DNA of 11,864 nt from an uncultured Bacteroidales bacterium (lineage in GTDB: Bacteria > Bacteroidota > Bacteroidia > Bacteroidales > Paludibacteraceae): assembly GCA_937907165.1 (NCBI GenBank), contig CALCUH010000070.1, forward strand, positions 1 to 11,864, in the 5' to 3' direction. Made by a program: the position numbers and the translations under genes. This document shows, piece by piece, positions 10,775-11,864 of this stretch; within the stretch, counting starts at the first letter, position 1; every line of letters begins with the position of its first letter. The notes under the pieces are model-generated. The model did not search any database. It was not told the DNA's origin and saw only the letters and a program-made list of their open reading frames with translations.

Positions 10775-11443
10775 ATGAACTTATCAAAGTCATACGAATA
10801 TTTCAATCCCACGAGGATTGATAAGGTCCACATCATTGGATGTGGTTCTGTCGGATCAACGGTTGCAGAACTCATCGCGAGACTCGGCGTGCAGAACTTT
10901 GTCTTGTATGACTTTGATACCGTTGAATCTCACAACATTGCCAATCAGATGTTCACGAATGCGGACATTGGCAAGTTAAAGGTAGATGCGGTTCGGGATA
11001 TGCTCGTCGGCATTAATCCCGAGCTGTCAACTACAATTGAACTTCGTCCCGAGGGTTATACCGGTCAGAAACTTTCCGGGTACGTATTCCTGTGTGTTGA
11101 CAACATTGATCTCCGCAGAGAGATTTGTGTCAAGAATAGGATGAATCGTCTGATAAAAGCAATGTTTGATTTTCGGACAAGATTAACGGATGGTCAGCAT
11201 TATGCAGCGAACTGGGGAGACATCGGTCAGGTTCGCGACTTAATTGACACAATGGACTTCTCTCACGAAGAGGCTCACGAGGCGACTCCAAAAACAGCGT
11301 GCGGCACAGAGCTTGGAGTTGTTACGACCGTGAGGATGATTTCAACGATGGGAGTGCAGAACTTCATAAACTTTGCCAACGGAAAAGAAATTCGTCAGCA
11401 TTTGTTCTACGATGGTGGAGGATTTATCGAGATTTATGAATAA
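10775..11443 (+). CDS. ThiF/E1-like adenylyltransferase, 222 aa
   Basis: The ATG follows GAAGGAG. Residues 18-48 form the E1-type Rossmann start: VHIIGCGSVGSTV with G22-x-G24-x-x-G27, then YDFDTVESHNIANQ with Asp46, Asp48 and Asn54. Lys68 and Asp109 (in LCVDNIDLR) fit the ATP/Mg site. Cys176 in PKTACGTELG is a candidate thioester residue. There is no CxxC zinc motif, and the protein is short for a full ThiF/E1, lacking a UFD-like extension. Such enzymes adenylate the C-terminal carboxylate of a ubiquitin-like protein and pass it on as a thioester. It closes the Ubl-JAMM-E1 set and overlaps the fifth SH3-like paralogue by 8 bases. Confidence 0.92.
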   Translation: MNLSKSYEYFNPTRIDKVHIIGCGSVGSTVAELIARLGVQNFVLYDFDTVESHNIANQMFTNADIGKLKVDAVRDMLVGINPELSTTIELRPEGYTGQKLSGYVFLCVDNIDLRREICVKNRMNRLIKAMFDFRTRLTDGQHYAANWGDIGQVRDLIDTMDFSHEEAHEATPKTACGTELGVVTTVRMISTMGVQNFINFANGKEIRQHLFYDGGGFIEIYE

Positions 11444-11708
11444 TAATGAATTGTTCGTAGGGCAAAGAGTAGAGGTAATCGATACTTTTGACGGCAAATA
11501 CATGAAAGGATATACAGGGACGGTAATTTGTCTCGGCGTCGACGGATACGGGGTTGGCGTCGAATTTGACGAGGTGACAGGCTTCGTAGGACACTCTCTT
11601 GGCGGAAGAATCGACTCCGGAAGAGGAAGATATGGACGTGCCGATGAGCTTATCCAAGTTGACGAGACGCCAAGCATATCCGTCTCATACGATGACATTT
11701 TCACATGA
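11436..11708 (+). CDS. Small SH3-barrel-like protein, paralogue 5 of 5, 90 aa
   Basis: The chosen ATG 11436 lies inside the end of the E1 gene. GGAGG sits 14 bases upstream, so translation is probably coupled. ATG 11412 in the same frame is possible and would add 8 residues. The product has VGQRVEVIDTFDGK, YTGTVICL and VGVEFDEVTG, matching the G-x-R-V, DG, GTV and V-x-FDE landmarks of the 6483-7302 paralogues. It keeps GH but lacks HCW. The end SISVSYDDIFT carries the shared tail. Its separation from the other four copies by the whole ubiquitin-like cassette suggests the cassette was inserted into, or assembled beside, a larger paralogue array. Function is unknown. Confidence 0.85.
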   Translation: MNNNELFVGQRVEVIDTFDGKYMKGYTGTVICLGVDGYGVGVEFDEVTGFVGHSLGGRIDSGRGRYGRADELIQVDETPSISVSYDDIFT

Positions 11709-11864
11709 AAAATGTGTTGATATATACAGATGGAGCATGCTCTGCATACTCCCCAAGGATATATTTATAAATATAATCAAATAAACTTAATATTGAATAT
11801 TCTCCTGTTGCTAAATCAACAGTATATGTTCCACAACTTACAACATTATCCATTTCGTTATATG
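11701..11864 (-). CDS. 3' end of a probable minus-strand gene (partial)
   Basis: Reading from the window edge, the minus strand stays open for 54 codons and ends in TGA at 11703-11701. The visible protein includes TYTVDLATGEYSILSLFDY, then YIYKYILGEYAEH and the end VYINTFFM. It reads as a plausible mixed strand/helix protein with many aromatic residues. The segment is AT-rich, with ATA, TTA and GTT codons, unlike the + strand genes. It would overlap the convergent paralogue 5 by 8 bases. No family is recognised. The open frame could still be chance in AT-rich DNA, so this call is tentative. Confidence 0.4.
   Translation of the reverse strand, partial: YNEMDNVVSCGTYTVDLATGEYSILSLFDYIYKYILGEYAEHAPSVYINTFFM

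Overview
The window looks like part of a large bacteriophage genome, or a related extrachromosomal element, from a Bacillota-type gut or rumen host. The basis is strong AGGAG-type ribosome binding sites, two near-consensus sigma-70 promoters, four tRNA genes with encoded CCA ends, small unknown genes almost all on the + strand, and long gene-free blocks packed with RNA hairpins. No capsid, terminase or replication gene is visible, so the phage assignment is inferred from style.

Positions 1-1430 hold a tandem 57-bp hairpin repeat, one short gene (598-792) and two structured non-coding blocks that share a covarying hairpin module. Positions 1431-3258 carry two genes of unknown function and a membrane-anchored LysM protein, with promoters, a terminator and a perfect 24-bp inverted repeat between them. 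Positions 3268-6039 alternate tRNAs (Pro, Thr, Ile) and two unknown genes with two candidate giant structured RNAs. One of these (4081-4544) is closed by a 28-bp stem whose two imperfections are both G-U pairs on the + strand.

Positions 6069-7571 encode a cyclic-phosphate-processing receiver (cREC) protein and a four-gene overlapping operon of small proteins of about 90 residues. Three of the four share an SH3-barrel-like core, and all four share a C-terminal tail of the type I-x-[IVL]-x-[FY]-D-[DE]-[ILV]-F. A fifth copy lies at 11436-11708. A tRNA-Leu and a 44-nt tRNA-like minihelix with a CCA end follow at 7577-7709.

Positions 7777-11443 are the most notable part: a compact ubiquitin-like conjugation cassette. 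It encodes a small partner protein, a ubiquitin-like protein, a 489-residue coiled-coil protein with a possible E2-like C-terminal domain, a JAMM/MPN metalloprotease with an intact catalytic motif, and a ThiF/E1-like adenylyltransferase. The E1 gene overlaps the fifth SH3-like paralogue, which ties the two systems together genetically. The last 164 bases are AT-rich and probably hold the 3' end of a minus-strand gene.
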